From: JTS-RE37 sp041743975
GTDB lineage: Bacteria > Bacteroidota > Bacteroidia > Flavobacteriales > Flavobacteriaceae
DNA length: 64,000 nucleotides
Direction of reading: 5' to 3'
Assembly (NCBI GenBank): GCA_041743975.1
Contig: JBGTLT010000162.1
Span: forward strand, 1-64,000
Made by a program: the position numbers and the translations under genes. Below the pieces are notes generated by a model. That model saw only the letters and a program-made list of their open reading frames with translations, had not been told where the DNA came from and searched no databases. Of this stretch, positions 35,190 to 44,513 are shown piece after piece (the stretch's first letter is position 1; each line of letters opens with the position of its first letter).

Positions 35190-36401
35190 ATGAAGTTGAT
35201 ATCGAATTTACATTGTTTTGCCCTTGCAGCCATGCTTTTCGGAGTGTATGGATGGCCGCAGCATCAGACTATTCCCGGGAAATGGTATAAAGGTAACCTG
35301 CACGCCCACTCCTATTGGAGTGACGGAGATGAATTTCCGGAAGTCATCATGGACTGGTACCAGTCCAATGGTTATAATTTTACCGTACTATCAGACCATA
35401 ATACCTTGGCCGAAGGCGATAAATGGGTTGTAATAGGCGATCGTAAATACCTGCAGGATGGTTTTAAGGCCTACCTGAAAAAATATGGGGATTCCTGGGT
35501 TGTCCACCGCCGGGACAGTGCAGGCAGGATAGAAGTGAAACTGAAAACCCTGGCGGAATACAACCCCCTCTTTGAAAAGTACAGTGATTTTTTAATTATC
35601 CGGTCCGAGGAAGTAACCACCGGTTACGAAGACCGGCCAATACATATCAATGCTACCAATATACAGCAGCTTATAACTCCCGAAACAGGTGAAAATAAGG
35701 TGCAGATCATCCAGAATAATATCAATGCCATTTTAAAACAAAGGCGGGAACTCAGCACCCCCATTATGCCCCATATCAACCATCCCAATTTTCAATATGG
35801 CATTGATGTGTCCGATTTTGTACAATTGAAAGGGGTGCAATTTTTTGAAGTATACAACGGTCATCCCCTGGTGAACAATACCGGGGATTCAACCCACCTT
35901 GGCACAGAGGCTATGTGGGATACAATCAATATTGCCTACCTCAAAAAAGGACAACCGTTATTGTATGGTATTGCCACAGATGACAGCCACCAATACCACC
36001 AGTTTGGCAAGCAATACAGCAATGCAGGCAGGGGATGGGTCATGGTCCGCGCTGAGAGCCTTACTTCCCCCGACCTGATTGCGGCAATGGAAGCGGGCGA
36101 ATTCTATGCTTCCACGGGGGTCAGGCTCAAAACCCTGGAATATAGGGATAACCTAATGTCTGTCGGGGTTATCCCGGAGCCGGGGGTATCCTACAATATT
36201 GAAATTATAGGGGTGGACAGGGTCAGCGGGAAATCCAGGGTACTCCACTCAGTGAAAGGCAATAGTGCATCCTTTGCCGTAACGGCCGATTTTCTTTTCG
36301 TTAGGGTCAGGATCACATCAGACCGAACGAATAAAAACTTTTTTGACGAGTCGGAATATGAAAAGGCCTGGACACAACCGGTTTCGTATAAAATCAAGTA
36401 A
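35190..36401 (+). CDS. exported PHP-domain metallohydrolase (CehA/McbA-like)
   Basis: 403 aa with an N-terminal signal (NLHCFALAAMLFGVYG). KGNLHAHSYWSDGDEFPEVI (His38, His40 and Asp45/47) and FTVLSDHNTLAEGDKW are the first two metal-binding motifs of the PHP fold; RSEEVTT, PHINHPN and GIATDDSHQYHQFG supply the others. Proteins of this kind hydrolyse phosphate or related esters with a tri-metal centre, but those in glycan loci have no agreed substrate. It is 11 bases after the GH43-like gene and about 90 before the sulfatase, so probably in one operon. Confidence 0.82.
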   Translation: MKLISNLHCFALAAMLFGVYGWPQHQTIPGKWYKGNLHAHSYWSDGDEFPEVIMDWYQSNGYNFTVLSDHNTLAEGDKWVVIGDRKYLQDGFKAYLKKYGDSWVVHRRDSAGRIEVKLKTLAEYNPLFEKYSDFLIIRSEEVTTGYEDRPIHINATNIQQLITPETGENKVQIIQNNINAILKQRRELSTPIMPHINHPNFQYGIDVSDFVQLKGVQFFEVYNGHPLVNNTGDSTHLGTEAMWDTINIAYLKKGQPLLYGIATDDSHQYHQFGKQYSNAGRGWVMVRAESLTSPDLIAAMEAGEFYASTGVRLKTLEYRDNLMSVGVIPEPGVSYNIEIIGVDRVSGKSRVLHSVKGNSASFAVTADFLFVRVRITSDRTNKNFFDESEYEKAWTQPVSYKIK

Positions 36402-36491
36402 TGGAGGCTCAGCTGGGATGCTGCCCTAAAGTTTGAAGTTGATGATTCCGATAGTAGCCCGTTTCCCTTGTCAGATTAAACAGCATTTACC

Positions 36492-38117
36492 ATGATCCGA
36501 ACCACTACCTTCCTGTTCCTGTTACTGCTCGGGGCGATGGGATGTAAAGATCAGCAGGCCTCCAAACCAGCATCTTCCCCTCCCAATATTGTTTTTATCA
36601 TGGCCGATGACCATGCCTTCCAGGCCATAAGTGCCTATGGCCATCTCCTGGGTAAACTTGCCCCCACCCCCAATATTGACCGGATTGCAAAGAATGGCGC
36701 CCTTTTCACCCATAGTTTTTGCACCAATTCAATCTGTGGTCCGAGCAGGGCCGTGATCCTCACCGGAAAGCATTCCCATATCAATGGGTTCAGAATGAAC
36801 GGGGACCGGTTCAACGGGGATCAGCCTACACTCCCGAAGTACCTGCAGAAAATAGGGTATCAGACGGCTTTGGTTGGCAAATGGCATCTGTACGGGGAAC
36901 CAACAGGTTTTGATTACTGGGATATCCTCGATGACCAGGGAACCTATTACAATCCCCGGTTCATCCATGATTCCGATACAACGATCGTTAATGGCTACAC
37001 TACCGATATCATTGCCGAAAAGGGGATTGGATGGCTGCAACAACTTAGCAACGCAGGGCAACCTTTCTTTCTTATGCTCCATCATAAGGCCCCCCATAGG
37101 AACTGGATGCCCGCCCTGCGGCATATAAACCGTTTTGATTCCATCACATTTCCATTGCCCGATAGCTATTTTCCGGATTTTAAGAACCAGCAGGCCGCTA
37201 TGGAACAAGAGCAGACCATCTACAAGGATTTGTATGAAGGATATGATCTGAAAATGACAACCGGCTTGGGTACTTCAGAATTGGCCCATAGCCCCTGGAA
37301 AGCCGATTTTGAAAGGATGACCCGGGAACAGCGCGAATCATGGGACAATGGCTACCGGGAAAAGAACGATGCCTTCCACAAGGCCCGTTTAAAAGGGAAA
37401 GACCTTGCTGTCTGGAAGGGCCAGCGCTACCTGCAGGATTACCTGGCAACGATTGTGGCCGTGGATGAGAGTGTGGGCAGGGTCCTGGATTACCTGGAGG
37501 AGAACGGCCTGAGTGATAACACCCTGGTGGTATATACTTCAGACCAGGGTTTTTACCTGGGTGAAAACGGCTGGTTCGACAAGCGCTTTATGTATGAGGA
37601 ATCCCTGAGGATGCCGTTGCTGATGCAGTTACCAGGCGTGATAGGACCCGGCAGCACTATTGATGCCATGGTGCAGAACCTGGATTTTGCCCAGACCTTC
37701 CTGGAGCTTGCCGGCGGTAGTGAATATACGGATGGGATGCAGGGAAGATCCTTTAAGGGCCTGTTGGACGGAAGTATGGACCCTGGAAATTTCAGGGATG
37801 TGGTGTACTATCATTATTATGATTTCCCTGCCTTCCACATGGTTAAAAAACACTATGGGATTAGGACCAAAAGATATAAATTGATACATTTCTATGATGA
37901 TAATGACGCATGGGAATTTTATGACCTGGAAGAAGATCCCGAAGAAAAGCAGAATGCTATTTCGGATGCCCGCTATGCAGAAAGTATTGCTGCAATGCAC
38001 CGGAATTTGGACAGTATTCAAAAGGAATACGGTGTTACTGCCAAAGAATTTGAAAGGGCGCCCAGGGAAAAAGTTGAGCAGGCATATAAGGACTTTAAAA
38101 GGTTAAGGGGGAATTAA
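36492..38117 (+). CDS. sulfatase (S1 family) lipoprotein, choline-sulfatase/iduronate-sulfatase-like
   Basis: 541 aa, lipobox GAMGC (Cys18). PNIVFIMADDHAFQAISAYG gives the metal-binding aspartates (Asp39, Asp40), and SICGPSRAVILTGKHSHING carries Cys82, to be modified to formylglycine. VGKWHL, YTSDQGFYLGENGWFDKRFM and MPLLMQLPG are further family blocks; the last two are characteristic of the S1 branch acting on sulfated glycans. Its position inside the glycan locus means the target polymer is probably sulfated. The next gene starts 5 bases after its stop. Confidence 0.92.
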   Translation: MIRTTTFLFLLLLGAMGCKDQQASKPASSPPNIVFIMADDHAFQAISAYGHLLGKLAPTPNIDRIAKNGALFTHSFCTNSICGPSRAVILTGKHSHINGFRMNGDRFNGDQPTLPKYLQKIGYQTALVGKWHLYGEPTGFDYWDILDDQGTYYNPRFIHDSDTTIVNGYTTDIIAEKGIGWLQQLSNAGQPFFLMLHHKAPHRNWMPALRHINRFDSITFPLPDSYFPDFKNQQAAMEQEQTIYKDLYEGYDLKMTTGLGTSELAHSPWKADFERMTREQRESWDNGYREKNDAFHKARLKGKDLAVWKGQRYLQDYLATIVAVDESVGRVLDYLEENGLSDNTLVVYTSDQGFYLGENGWFDKRFMYEESLRMPLLMQLPGVIGPGSTIDAMVQNLDFAQTFLELAGGSEYTDGMQGRSFKGLLDGSMDPGNFRDVVYYHYYDFPAFHMVKKHYGIRTKRYKLIHFYDDNDAWEFYDLEEDPEEKQNAISDARYAESIAAMHRNLDSIQKEYGVTAKEFERAPREKVEQAYKDFKRLRGN

Positions 38118-38122
38118 ATCTT

Positions 38123-38959
38123 ATGAAAAATTCACTGATTTTTTTTGTGCTGCTTTGCAACCTGTCTTTACTTACCGGGCAGGAATTGAATGTACTCACC
38201 TATAACATCCGGTATGACAACCCGGAGGACGGCCTTAATAACTGGGAGAACAGGAAAGGATTCCTGATTTCCCAATTGAATTTTTATGAACCCGGGATAT
38301 TCGGGACACAGGAAGCGCTATTCCATCAGCTCACAGCTATCAAAGAAGGGATGCCAGGCTATGCCTATATTGGAAAAGGAAGGGATGACGGGGCAGAAGC
38401 CGGGGAATTTTCAGCCATCTTCTATAATACAAAGACATTGGATTTACTGCAGGAAGGTATGTTCTGGCTTTCTGAAACTCCTGAAATACCCTCTAAAGGA
38501 TGGGATGCCGCCATTAAAAGGGTATGTACCTACGGCCTTTTTAAAACCCCGGGGGAACCATCAGGCTTTTGGGTGTTCAATACCCATTTTGACCATATCG
38601 GGGAAGTTGCGCGGGCGGAAAGCGTTGCCTTGATCTTAAAAAAGATAGGTGAAATCAACAGCCAGGGTTTGCCGGTGATCCTTATGGGGGATCTCAATCT
38701 CGAACCCGGGCATACGGCGATCCGGGCATTAACAGCAAAAATGGACGATACCCGGGTTATTGCCGGCAAAAAGGCTTTTGGACCGGAAGGCACCTTCAAT
38801 GGGTTTCAGTTTCAGGAGCCCGTTACGCGCAGGATCGATTACATCTTTATATCAGACGGGGATTTTTCAGTAGTGAAGTATGCCGTCCTGAGCGATTCCA
38901 TGGATTGCAGGTACCCCTCAGACCACCTCCCGGTCTATGCCCGGTTGCAATTTAAATAA
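38123..38959 (+). CDS. exported endonuclease/exonuclease/phosphatase (EEP) family protein
   Basis: 278 aa, signal peptide (SLIFFVLLCNLSLLTGQ). EEP motifs in order: LNVLTYNIRYDNPEDGLNNW, FGTQEALFHQL (metal-binding Glu), WVFNTHFDHIG, ILMGDLNLEPGH (Asp/Asn) and YPSDHLPVYARL (Asp-His). The GLNNWENRK form is common in secreted Bacteroidota members found in glycan loci, where phosphodiester or phosphomonoester cleavage is assumed. It follows the sulfatase by 5 bases and ends 14 bases from the convergent permease gene. Confidence 0.87.
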   Translation: MKNSLIFFVLLCNLSLLTGQELNVLTYNIRYDNPEDGLNNWENRKGFLISQLNFYEPGIFGTQEALFHQLTAIKEGMPGYAYIGKGRDDGAEAGEFSAIFYNTKTLDLLQEGMFWLSETPEIPSKGWDAAIKRVCTYGLFKTPGEPSGFWVFNTHFDHIGEVARAESVALILKKIGEINSQGLPVILMGDLNLEPGHTAIRALTAKMDDTRVIAGKKAFGPEGTFNGFQFQEPVTRRIDYIFISDGDFSVVKYAVLSDSMDCRYPSDHLPVYARLQFK

Positions 38960-38973
38960 TAGGGCTGCCTGGA

Positions 38974-39729
38974 TTATCGCCATAAGATCAGCAGCGCCCC
39001 TATTGCCGTCAGCACAAGGATCATCCTCCGGTAGAACCCCTCCTTGATTATCTTCACCATCCTGATTCCCAGGAACAACCCTATCAATACCCCCGGAACC
39101 AGGGCCAGGTTTATTTTCAGGCTTTCCGGGGTTATGGTACCCCATACAAAAATATGCAACGGCAGCTTGCATACATTTACAATGAGGAATAGCCAGGCCG
39201 CCGTTCCAATGAACTCATTTTTTGGCAACCTCATCGCCAGGAAAAAGATATTGGCAAACGCCCCGGCCAGGTTGCCTATCATGGTTGTGATGCCGGCCAT
39301 GATCCCCATAATTCCTGCAAAAGCCCAATGTCCGGGAACTGCTTCCGACTTTTTCTGATCCCACCAATACATCAGCGCTGCACTCCCAAGAATGATGATT
39401 GCCATGCCGATTTTAAAGGTATTTTCGGGAAGGTCCTTCCCGATGAACACCCCTATCAGCAAGCCGAGCAACATCCACGGAAGAAACCGTAAAATGTAGC
39501 CCCACCGGGCGTGACGGCTGTAATAGTATACCGCGAACAGGTCTCCCAGCACCAGGAGCGGAACGAGGAGCCCGGTCGATTCCCGTGCTCCGAAAGCCAG
39601 GGCCATAAGGGTAACGATGACGATCTCGATGCCTTTGATACCCGACTTCGAAATCCCCAGCACCACGGTGGCGGTAAAAGCAATAGTCCATACCGTAAGG
39701 GAAAGATCGGGAAAGAACAAAAATGGCAT
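38974..39729 (-). CDS. TauE/SafE family membrane permease (putative sulfite/sulfonate exporter)
   Basis: 251 aa with seven to eight hydrophobic segments. LVPLLVLGDLFAVYYYSRHARW, WMLLGLLIGVFIGKDLPE and GITTMIGNLAGAFANIFFLAMRLPKNEFIGTAA (quoted in part by its GNLAGA and KNEFIGT elements) follow the TauE/SafE pattern of two related halves. Family members export sulfite, sulfoacetate or other small anions. Two sulfatase genes in the window would release sulfate, so anion export fits, though it is the only leftward gene in this stretch. Substrate uncertain. Confidence 0.82.
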   Translation of the reverse strand: MPFLFFPDLSLTVWTIAFTATVVLGISKSGIKGIEIVIVTLMALAFGARESTGLLVPLLVLGDLFAVYYYSRHARWGYILRFLPWMLLGLLIGVFIGKDLPENTFKIGMAIIILGSAALMYWWDQKKSEAVPGHWAFAGIMGIMAGITTMIGNLAGAFANIFFLAMRLPKNEFIGTAAWLFLIVNVCKLPLHIFVWGTITPESLKINLALVPGVLIGLFLGIRMVKIIKEGFYRRMILVLTAIGALLILWR

Positions 39730-39799
39730 GGGTACTTCAGGATTGAAAACAAATGTATCTTAAAAAATAATATCTTTATGGCTCAACCAAAACCAAACT

Positions 39800-41611
39800 A
39801 TGGTCTTAAGCACATTTGATTATACGCTGATCATTATCTTTTTCAGCATCGTACTGACGGTCGGTGTAGTCGTTTCAAAAAAATCAGGAAAGGATACAAC
39901 AGAATTTTTCTTATCGGGCCGGACGATGCCCTGGTGGTTGCTGGGACTGTCTATGGTGGCGACTACATTTTCAACAGACACCCCAAACCTGGTTACGGAT
40001 ATTGTAAGGACGAACGGGGTTTCCGGGAACTGGGTATGGTGGGCCTTCCTGATCACCGGACTTCTGACGGTATTTGTATATGCGAAACTGTGGAGAAGAT
40101 CGAATGTCAATACGGATCTGGAATTCTATGAAATGCGGTACGGGGGTGCGCCAGCCCGTTTTTTAAGAAAATTCAGGGCCATTTACCTGGGGGTAATTTT
40201 CAACGTTATCACCATGTCTGCCGTAACCCTGGCTGCCATCAAAATAGGGGGTATCATGTTGGGACTTGAACCCTGGGTAACGGTTGTGAGTGCCGGATTG
40301 ATCACCGTAACCTTCAGTGCGCTGGGTGGGTTCAAAGGGGTGGTATATACCGATTTCCTTTTGTTTTTTGTAGCCATGAGCGGCGCAATAGGGGCAGCGT
40401 ATTATCTGGTAAATATCCCGGAGGTTGGGGGTATTGAGGCCCTGATGGCCAACGAACATGTAAAGGATAAACTTAACATTCTCCCCGATTTTAGCAATAA
40501 GAGTGCCTTGATAACCCTGTTTATCATTCCCCTGGCGGTACAGTGGTGGAGTTCCTGGTATCCCGGAGCTGAACCCGGGGGCGGCGGCTATATTGCCCAA
40601 AGGATGCTGGCCGCCAAAAACGAGAACCATGCCATTGGAGCAACCTTCTTTTTTAACATAATGCATTATGCATTACGACCCTGGCCATGGATTTTAGTTG
40701 CGCTTGCCTCCCTTGTCGTATACCCGGACATAGCGAGCATCCATGAGGCATTCCCCAATGTTGCAAGCGATAAGCTGGGCCATGACCTGGCTTATTCCGC
40801 CATGTTGACCAAATTACCCAGCGGTTTGTTGGGGCTTGTCCTGGCATCCCTGGTCGCTGCCTATATGTCTACCATTTCGACACAGCTGAATTGGGGGTCG
40901 TCTTATATCGTTTATGATTTTTACAAACAACAGATCAATCCGGGGGCTTCTGAAAAAAAATTAGTGGCAGTAGGCCGCTTGTCTACCATAGCCCTGATGG
41001 TTTTTAGTGCCATCTTAGCCTTATTGCTCCAGAATGCGTTGCAATTATTTGAAGTTCTCCTTGTATTCGGGGCGGGGACCGGGCTTATCTTTATCCTAAG
41101 ATGGTTCTGGTGGCGGATCAATGCCTGGAGTGAAATCACCGCCATGTTTGCCTCCGGGATCATCTCCATTGTTTTGAAACTTACCCCCGTTGGCCCCTTC
41201 TTTTTTGCTGCAGATACGGGTGTTCTCCCCGATTGGATGGAATATCCTTTTGTAGTCCTGGCCACTACCCTCATCTGGCTTGCGGCTACCTTTATGACAC
41301 AACCGGAGTCTGCTGATGTCCTCCGGAGTTTCTACCGGAAGATACAACCAGGCGGCCCCGGATGGGCTAAGGTTATTGCCGATGCCCGGGAAGACAATGT
41401 GGAGCTTGTAAAAAAAGGTGATAAATGGAGTGTACCTGCCGGGATCAGTGCCATGCTGGTTGGATGCGTACTCATCTATAGTTGTATGTTCGCCACTGGT
41501 TACTGGATCTACGGGAGACAGCCAATGGCCCTGATCCTTACCGGTATCGCCATCCTTTCAGCCATTCTTTTGATCCGGTTGTGGAATCGCATGAAGGAAC
41601 ACATATTGTAA
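39800..41611 (+). CDS. sodium:solute symporter (SSS family)
   Basis: 603 aa, about 14 membrane segments. FLSGRTMPWWLLGLSMVATT and FSTDTPNLVTDIVR are the N-terminal SSS blocks. SALGGFKGVVYTDFLLFF, the WWSSWYPGAEPGGGGYIAQR segment and AAYMSTISTQLNWGSSY (Na+-site region with the conserved serines) match the branch common in Bacteroidota sugar loci. It would take up monosaccharides or uronate-like products with sodium. It lies between the sulfatase/EEP genes and the DUF5009 gene, 75 bases before the latter. Confidence 0.9.
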   Translation: MVLSTFDYTLIIIFFSIVLTVGVVVSKKSGKDTTEFFLSGRTMPWWLLGLSMVATTFSTDTPNLVTDIVRTNGVSGNWVWWAFLITGLLTVFVYAKLWRRSNVNTDLEFYEMRYGGAPARFLRKFRAIYLGVIFNVITMSAVTLAAIKIGGIMLGLEPWVTVVSAGLITVTFSALGGFKGVVYTDFLLFFVAMSGAIGAAYYLVNIPEVGGIEALMANEHVKDKLNILPDFSNKSALITLFIIPLAVQWWSSWYPGAEPGGGGYIAQRMLAAKNENHAIGATFFFNIMHYALRPWPWILVALASLVVYPDIASIHEAFPNVASDKLGHDLAYSAMLTKLPSGLLGLVLASLVAAYMSTISTQLNWGSSYIVYDFYKQQINPGASEKKLVAVGRLSTIALMVFSAILALLLQNALQLFEVLLVFGAGTGLIFILRWFWWRINAWSEITAMFASGIISIVLKLTPVGPFFFAADTGVLPDWMEYPFVVLATTLIWLAATFMTQPESADVLRSFYRKIQPGGPGWAKVIADAREDNVELVKKGDKWSVPAGISAMLVGCVLIYSCMFATGYWIYGRQPMALILTGIAILSAILLIRLWNRMKEHIL

Positions 41612-41686
41612 GACGGGAAAAAGTATAAACAGTCAGAACGAGCTCTGTAGCCAGGTTTCCATTAATCCTAAAATGTTTCAATTAAT

Positions 41687-42775
41687 ATGAAGCAAAGAAT
41701 AGTATCGGTTGATATTTTCAGGGGCCTTACCATAGCCCTTATGATCCTCGTGAATACCCCTGGAACCTGGGCTGATGTCTACAGCCCTTTTTTACATGCT
41801 CCTTGGCATGGGTACACCCCCACGGACCTTGTCTTCCCATTCTTCCTTTTTATAGTAGGTACTTCCATTGTCTTCTCATACCGGAATAAACCGGCGCGCC
41901 CGGCCACATACAGGAAAATCCTGGTCCGGACTTTAAAATTGATAGGCCTCGGACTTTTCCTGGGGGCTTTTACCATTTATTTCCCCTTTATCAAGGACTT
42001 TGAAGACATTCGTTTCCCGGGGGTATTGCAGCGTATTGGGATTGTGTTCTTCTTCGCTGCCATCCTGTTCCTTAATTTCAGCTGGAAGACCCTGGTCGCC
42101 ATCTGCGCATTCATATTGGTTGGATACTGGTTGTTGATGGGGTATGTCCCGGTAAACGGGATGGAATCCACCTTTGACCGGGCGGCCAACAACCTGGCCA
42201 ATTATGTGGACCTCAATATTCTGGGCACTCATATGTATAAGGAGGATTATGACCCGGAAGGGATTTTAAGCACCCTCCCTTCCATCGCTTCCTCCTTGCT
42301 GGGGATTTTTACCGGCCTCCTCCTCACATCAGAACATCGGAAGAAAATTTCCGTTATGCTGGTGATGGGCGGGGTAATGCTTCTTGTGGGCCACTTATGG
42401 GATTTGGCATTCCCTATCAATAAAGCCCTGTGGAGCAGTAGTTTTGTGCTGGTAACCGCGGGCTGGGCCAATGTTTTGCTGGCAGTGATCTATTACCTCA
42501 CAGATGTGAAGGGCAAGGATTTCGGGGGCATATTCAAAGCAACCGGCGCCAACGCAATTACCGTTTACTTCCTGTCGAGCTTTATAACCAATCTCTTTTA
42601 TTCCATAAAAGTCGAAAGGGATACCTCCATCCACGAATGGCTTTATCAACATATCTATGTCCATGAATTTCTGCCGCCCAAGCTCTCTTCCCTGTTGTAT
42701 GCCTTTACGGTGGTTACATTCTATATACTGCTTGCCATGGTAATGTACAGAAAAAAAATATTCATCAAAGTGTAA
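41687..42775 (+). CDS. DUF5009/HGSNAT-like membrane acyltransferase-family protein
   Basis: 362 aa, about ten hydrophobic segments. RIVSVDIFRGLTIALMILVN, HAPWHGYTPTDLVFPFFLFI, GVLQRIGIVFFFAAILFLN and NPLWSSSF-like ALWSSSFVLVTAGWA are the landmarks of the family that includes human heparan-alpha-glucosaminide N-acetyltransferase and bacterial NagX. The human enzyme moves acetyl groups from cytosolic acetyl-CoA to lysosomal glucosamine; in Bacteroidota a periplasmic sugar-acetylating role is only inferred. It sits at the end of the glycan locus directly after the symporter gene. Confidence 0.82.
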   Translation: MKQRIVSVDIFRGLTIALMILVNTPGTWADVYSPFLHAPWHGYTPTDLVFPFFLFIVGTSIVFSYRNKPARPATYRKILVRTLKLIGLGLFLGAFTIYFPFIKDFEDIRFPGVLQRIGIVFFFAAILFLNFSWKTLVAICAFILVGYWLLMGYVPVNGMESTFDRAANNLANYVDLNILGTHMYKEDYDPEGILSTLPSIASSLLGIFTGLLLTSEHRKKISVMLVMGGVMLLVGHLWDLAFPINKALWSSSFVLVTAGWANVLLAVIYYLTDVKGKDFGGIFKATGANAITVYFLSSFITNLFYSIKVERDTSIHEWLYQHIYVHEFLPPKLSSLLYAFTVVTFYILLAMVMYRKKIFIKV

Positions 42776-42800
42776 CTTTTAACCCCTGCACAGGTATGTA

Positions 42801-43649
42801 TTATTCCTGGGTTATCTGGCGCATCCCTGTTGCAGGCTCCGTCTCCCTGAATGCCCACTTCAGGAATTCGGGGAAAACTGTGGCCCAGGTAGGCAAATTA
42901 TGCTTTCCCCCCTGTACTTCCACATAGGTTATGTCCCCAGGGAAAGAGTACCCTTTCTGCTGTAATTCCTTTATTACATCCAGCGTATCATCAATGGAAT
43001 CTATAATCCCGTTTAGGTTTCGATCGGCATGTTCATCCTGTGTACCGCATTGAAACCAGAATTTCAAGTGTGGGTGGTACGGCCCTTGTTTAATTTCATC
43101 GAGGATAATACGGCTCCTGTCCGCAAGGTCCTTTTTCTGATAGGCCTTTTTCCGCCACCAAAAGGAGCCGCTGAACACCCCTGTTTTCCCGAATACCCGG
43201 GCATGCTTAAAGACAATATCAAATGCTGACAAGCCGCCCAAAGACATGCCACAGTACACCCAGTCTCCCGGTTGCTCAGAGGTATTGAACTCACTTTTGA
43301 GAAAAGGCACAAACTCTTCCACAATGAATTTGGAATACAGGTGGGCATTGCCACCCCTTCCCTTAAAATCAGCCCTGGAAATTGTGCCGTAGTCGTGTAT
43401 CCGGTTATCGTTGGTTTCTATGCCAATATATATAAAGGGCTGAATGTGTTTGTTCCTGAAGGTATTAATCAGTGTTTGTTCCAGTCCCATCCCTAAAAAA
43501 TCCTGTCCGTCATTCATCAATAAAACAGGGAAAGGTTTTTGAGCGGTCTTAAAATTGCCCGGGGCGGCCAGGCGAAAGCTTACCTTCCTTTCCAGGTTCC
43601 TGGAAAGGAAGCTTCCTTTCAACATCATTATATCCGTTTCGAATTGCAT
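42801..43649 (-). CDS. alpha/beta-hydrolase esterase (esterase D/Fes-like)
   Basis: 282 aa from ATG 43649; a TTG at 43670 is less likely. No signal peptide. VLLMNDGQDFLGMG, YIGIETNDNRIHDYG, and YCGMSLGGLSAFDIVFKHAR carry the nucleophile serine within GMSLGG. CGTQDEHADRNLNGIIDSID supplies the acid residue and QGGKHNLPTWA the catalytic His. This is the family often labelled putative esterase. It is transcribed away from the ligase cluster, separated by 125 bases, and its stop meets the DUF5009 gene end. It may hydrolyse an ester of the same product as the neighbouring esterase, but that is a guess. Confidence 0.8.
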   Translation of the reverse strand: MQFETDIMMLKGSFLSRNLERKVSFRLAAPGNFKTAQKPFPVLLMNDGQDFLGMGLEQTLINTFRNKHIQPFIYIGIETNDNRIHDYGTISRADFKGRGGNAHLYSKFIVEEFVPFLKSEFNTSEQPGDWVYCGMSLGGLSAFDIVFKHARVFGKTGVFSGSFWWRKKAYQKKDLADRSRIILDEIKQGPYHPHLKFWFQCGTQDEHADRNLNGIIDSIDDTLDVIKELQQKGYSFPGDITYVEVQGGKHNLPTWATVFPEFLKWAFRETEPATGMRQITQE

Positions 43650-43738
43650 CGGTTTTTGTAGAAGTTGCAAGTATAACGAATCCGTAAATTAAATCTTGCC
43701 CTGGCAGAAATTAATCTAAATTAGCCGCCATTGATTAG

Positions 43739-43769
43739 TTGTAAGATTAACATATTTAGGGTACATTTA
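43739..43769 (+). promoter_or_regulatory. possible promoter of the ligase cluster
   Basis: TTG (43739-43741), a 20-base spacer, and TACATTTA (43762-43769), one base from TAnnTTTG. The spacing is right, but the start codon at 43775 falls at the expected transcription start, so the message would be leaderless or translation would begin at an inner Met. Confidence 0.35.
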
Positions 43770-43774
43770 GAATA

Positions 43775-44485
43775 ATGGCAAATATCCAACACCTTCAATA
43801 CTATTCCAATACGATGGGAATGGACATCAACCTGGAAATTACCGGGCATTGGGGCCATCCGGTATTGATGTTTCCTTCATCAGGCGGTCAGTATACCCAA
43901 AATACAGATTTTGGGCTTAACGGGTCGGTTATGCAATTTGTTGAGGAGGGGCGCATCAAACTATACAATGTGGAAACGTTGGACATGCGGTCCTTTTATG
44001 CTGACGGGATGGCATCGGAAATAAAGATCCACAACTACGAATTATACATGCGGTTCCTTCAAAATGAATTGATCCCTTATATACAAAGGGAATGCAACAC
44101 CCACCGGGTTGCGGTGTCTGGAGTGAGCTTCGGGGGCTACCATGCGGCCAATACCGCCTTTCGTTTCCCCGATTTCATTTCACACCTCTTCTCCATGTCG
44201 GGGGTATTCAGCATCCGAAATTTTGTTCCACTTTCGGAGGATATGCGAATTTACTTTAATTGTCCGGACGAGTTTATGAAACACGAAGAGTCCTGGAAAT
44301 ACAATCACATGCAGATTGTGTTGAGCACGTCAGACTGGGATAGTTGCAAACCGAAGAACCAGCACATGGCAGGAATCCTGGATTCAAAAGGTATTGCCCA
44401 CTGGTATGACGAAAAAAAATGGATAGAGCACGACTGGCCCTTGTGGAAAATGGTTTTCCCGGAATATATTGGCCGTTATTTTTAG
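43775..44485 (+). CDS. cytoplasmic esterase-like alpha/beta-hydrolase, first gene of ligase cluster
   Basis: 236 aa, no signal peptide. GHWGHPVLMFPSSGGQYTQN is the oxyanion-loop region, AVSGVSFGGYHAANTAF holds the nucleophile (Ser118), STSDWDSC supplies a candidate acid and WIEHDWPLW the likely His. This is the compact esterase family common in proteobacteria and Bacteroidota near ATP-grasp genes. The next gene, an ATP-grasp ligase, begins 28 bases downstream, so it likely acts on a precursor or product of that pathway. Substrate unknown; transesterification is also possible. Confidence 0.8.
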   Translation: MANIQHLQYYSNTMGMDINLEITGHWGHPVLMFPSSGGQYTQNTDFGLNGSVMQFVEEGRIKLYNVETLDMRSFYADGMASEIKIHNYELYMRFLQNELIPYIQRECNTHRVAVSGVSFGGYHAANTAFRFPDFISHLFSMSGVFSIRNFVPLSEDMRIYFNCPDEFMKHEESWKYNHMQIVLSTSDWDSCKPKNQHMAGILDSKGIAHWYDEKKWIEHDWPLWKMVFPEYIGRYF

Positions 44486-44513
44486 AAGTTGAAACGATTC
44501 AAAATTATACATC

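Noticed and set aside
39413..39752. Open frames overlapping the TauE gene start on the same strand
   Set aside because: Frame-shifted shadows with no membrane pattern; the TauE frame has the family features.
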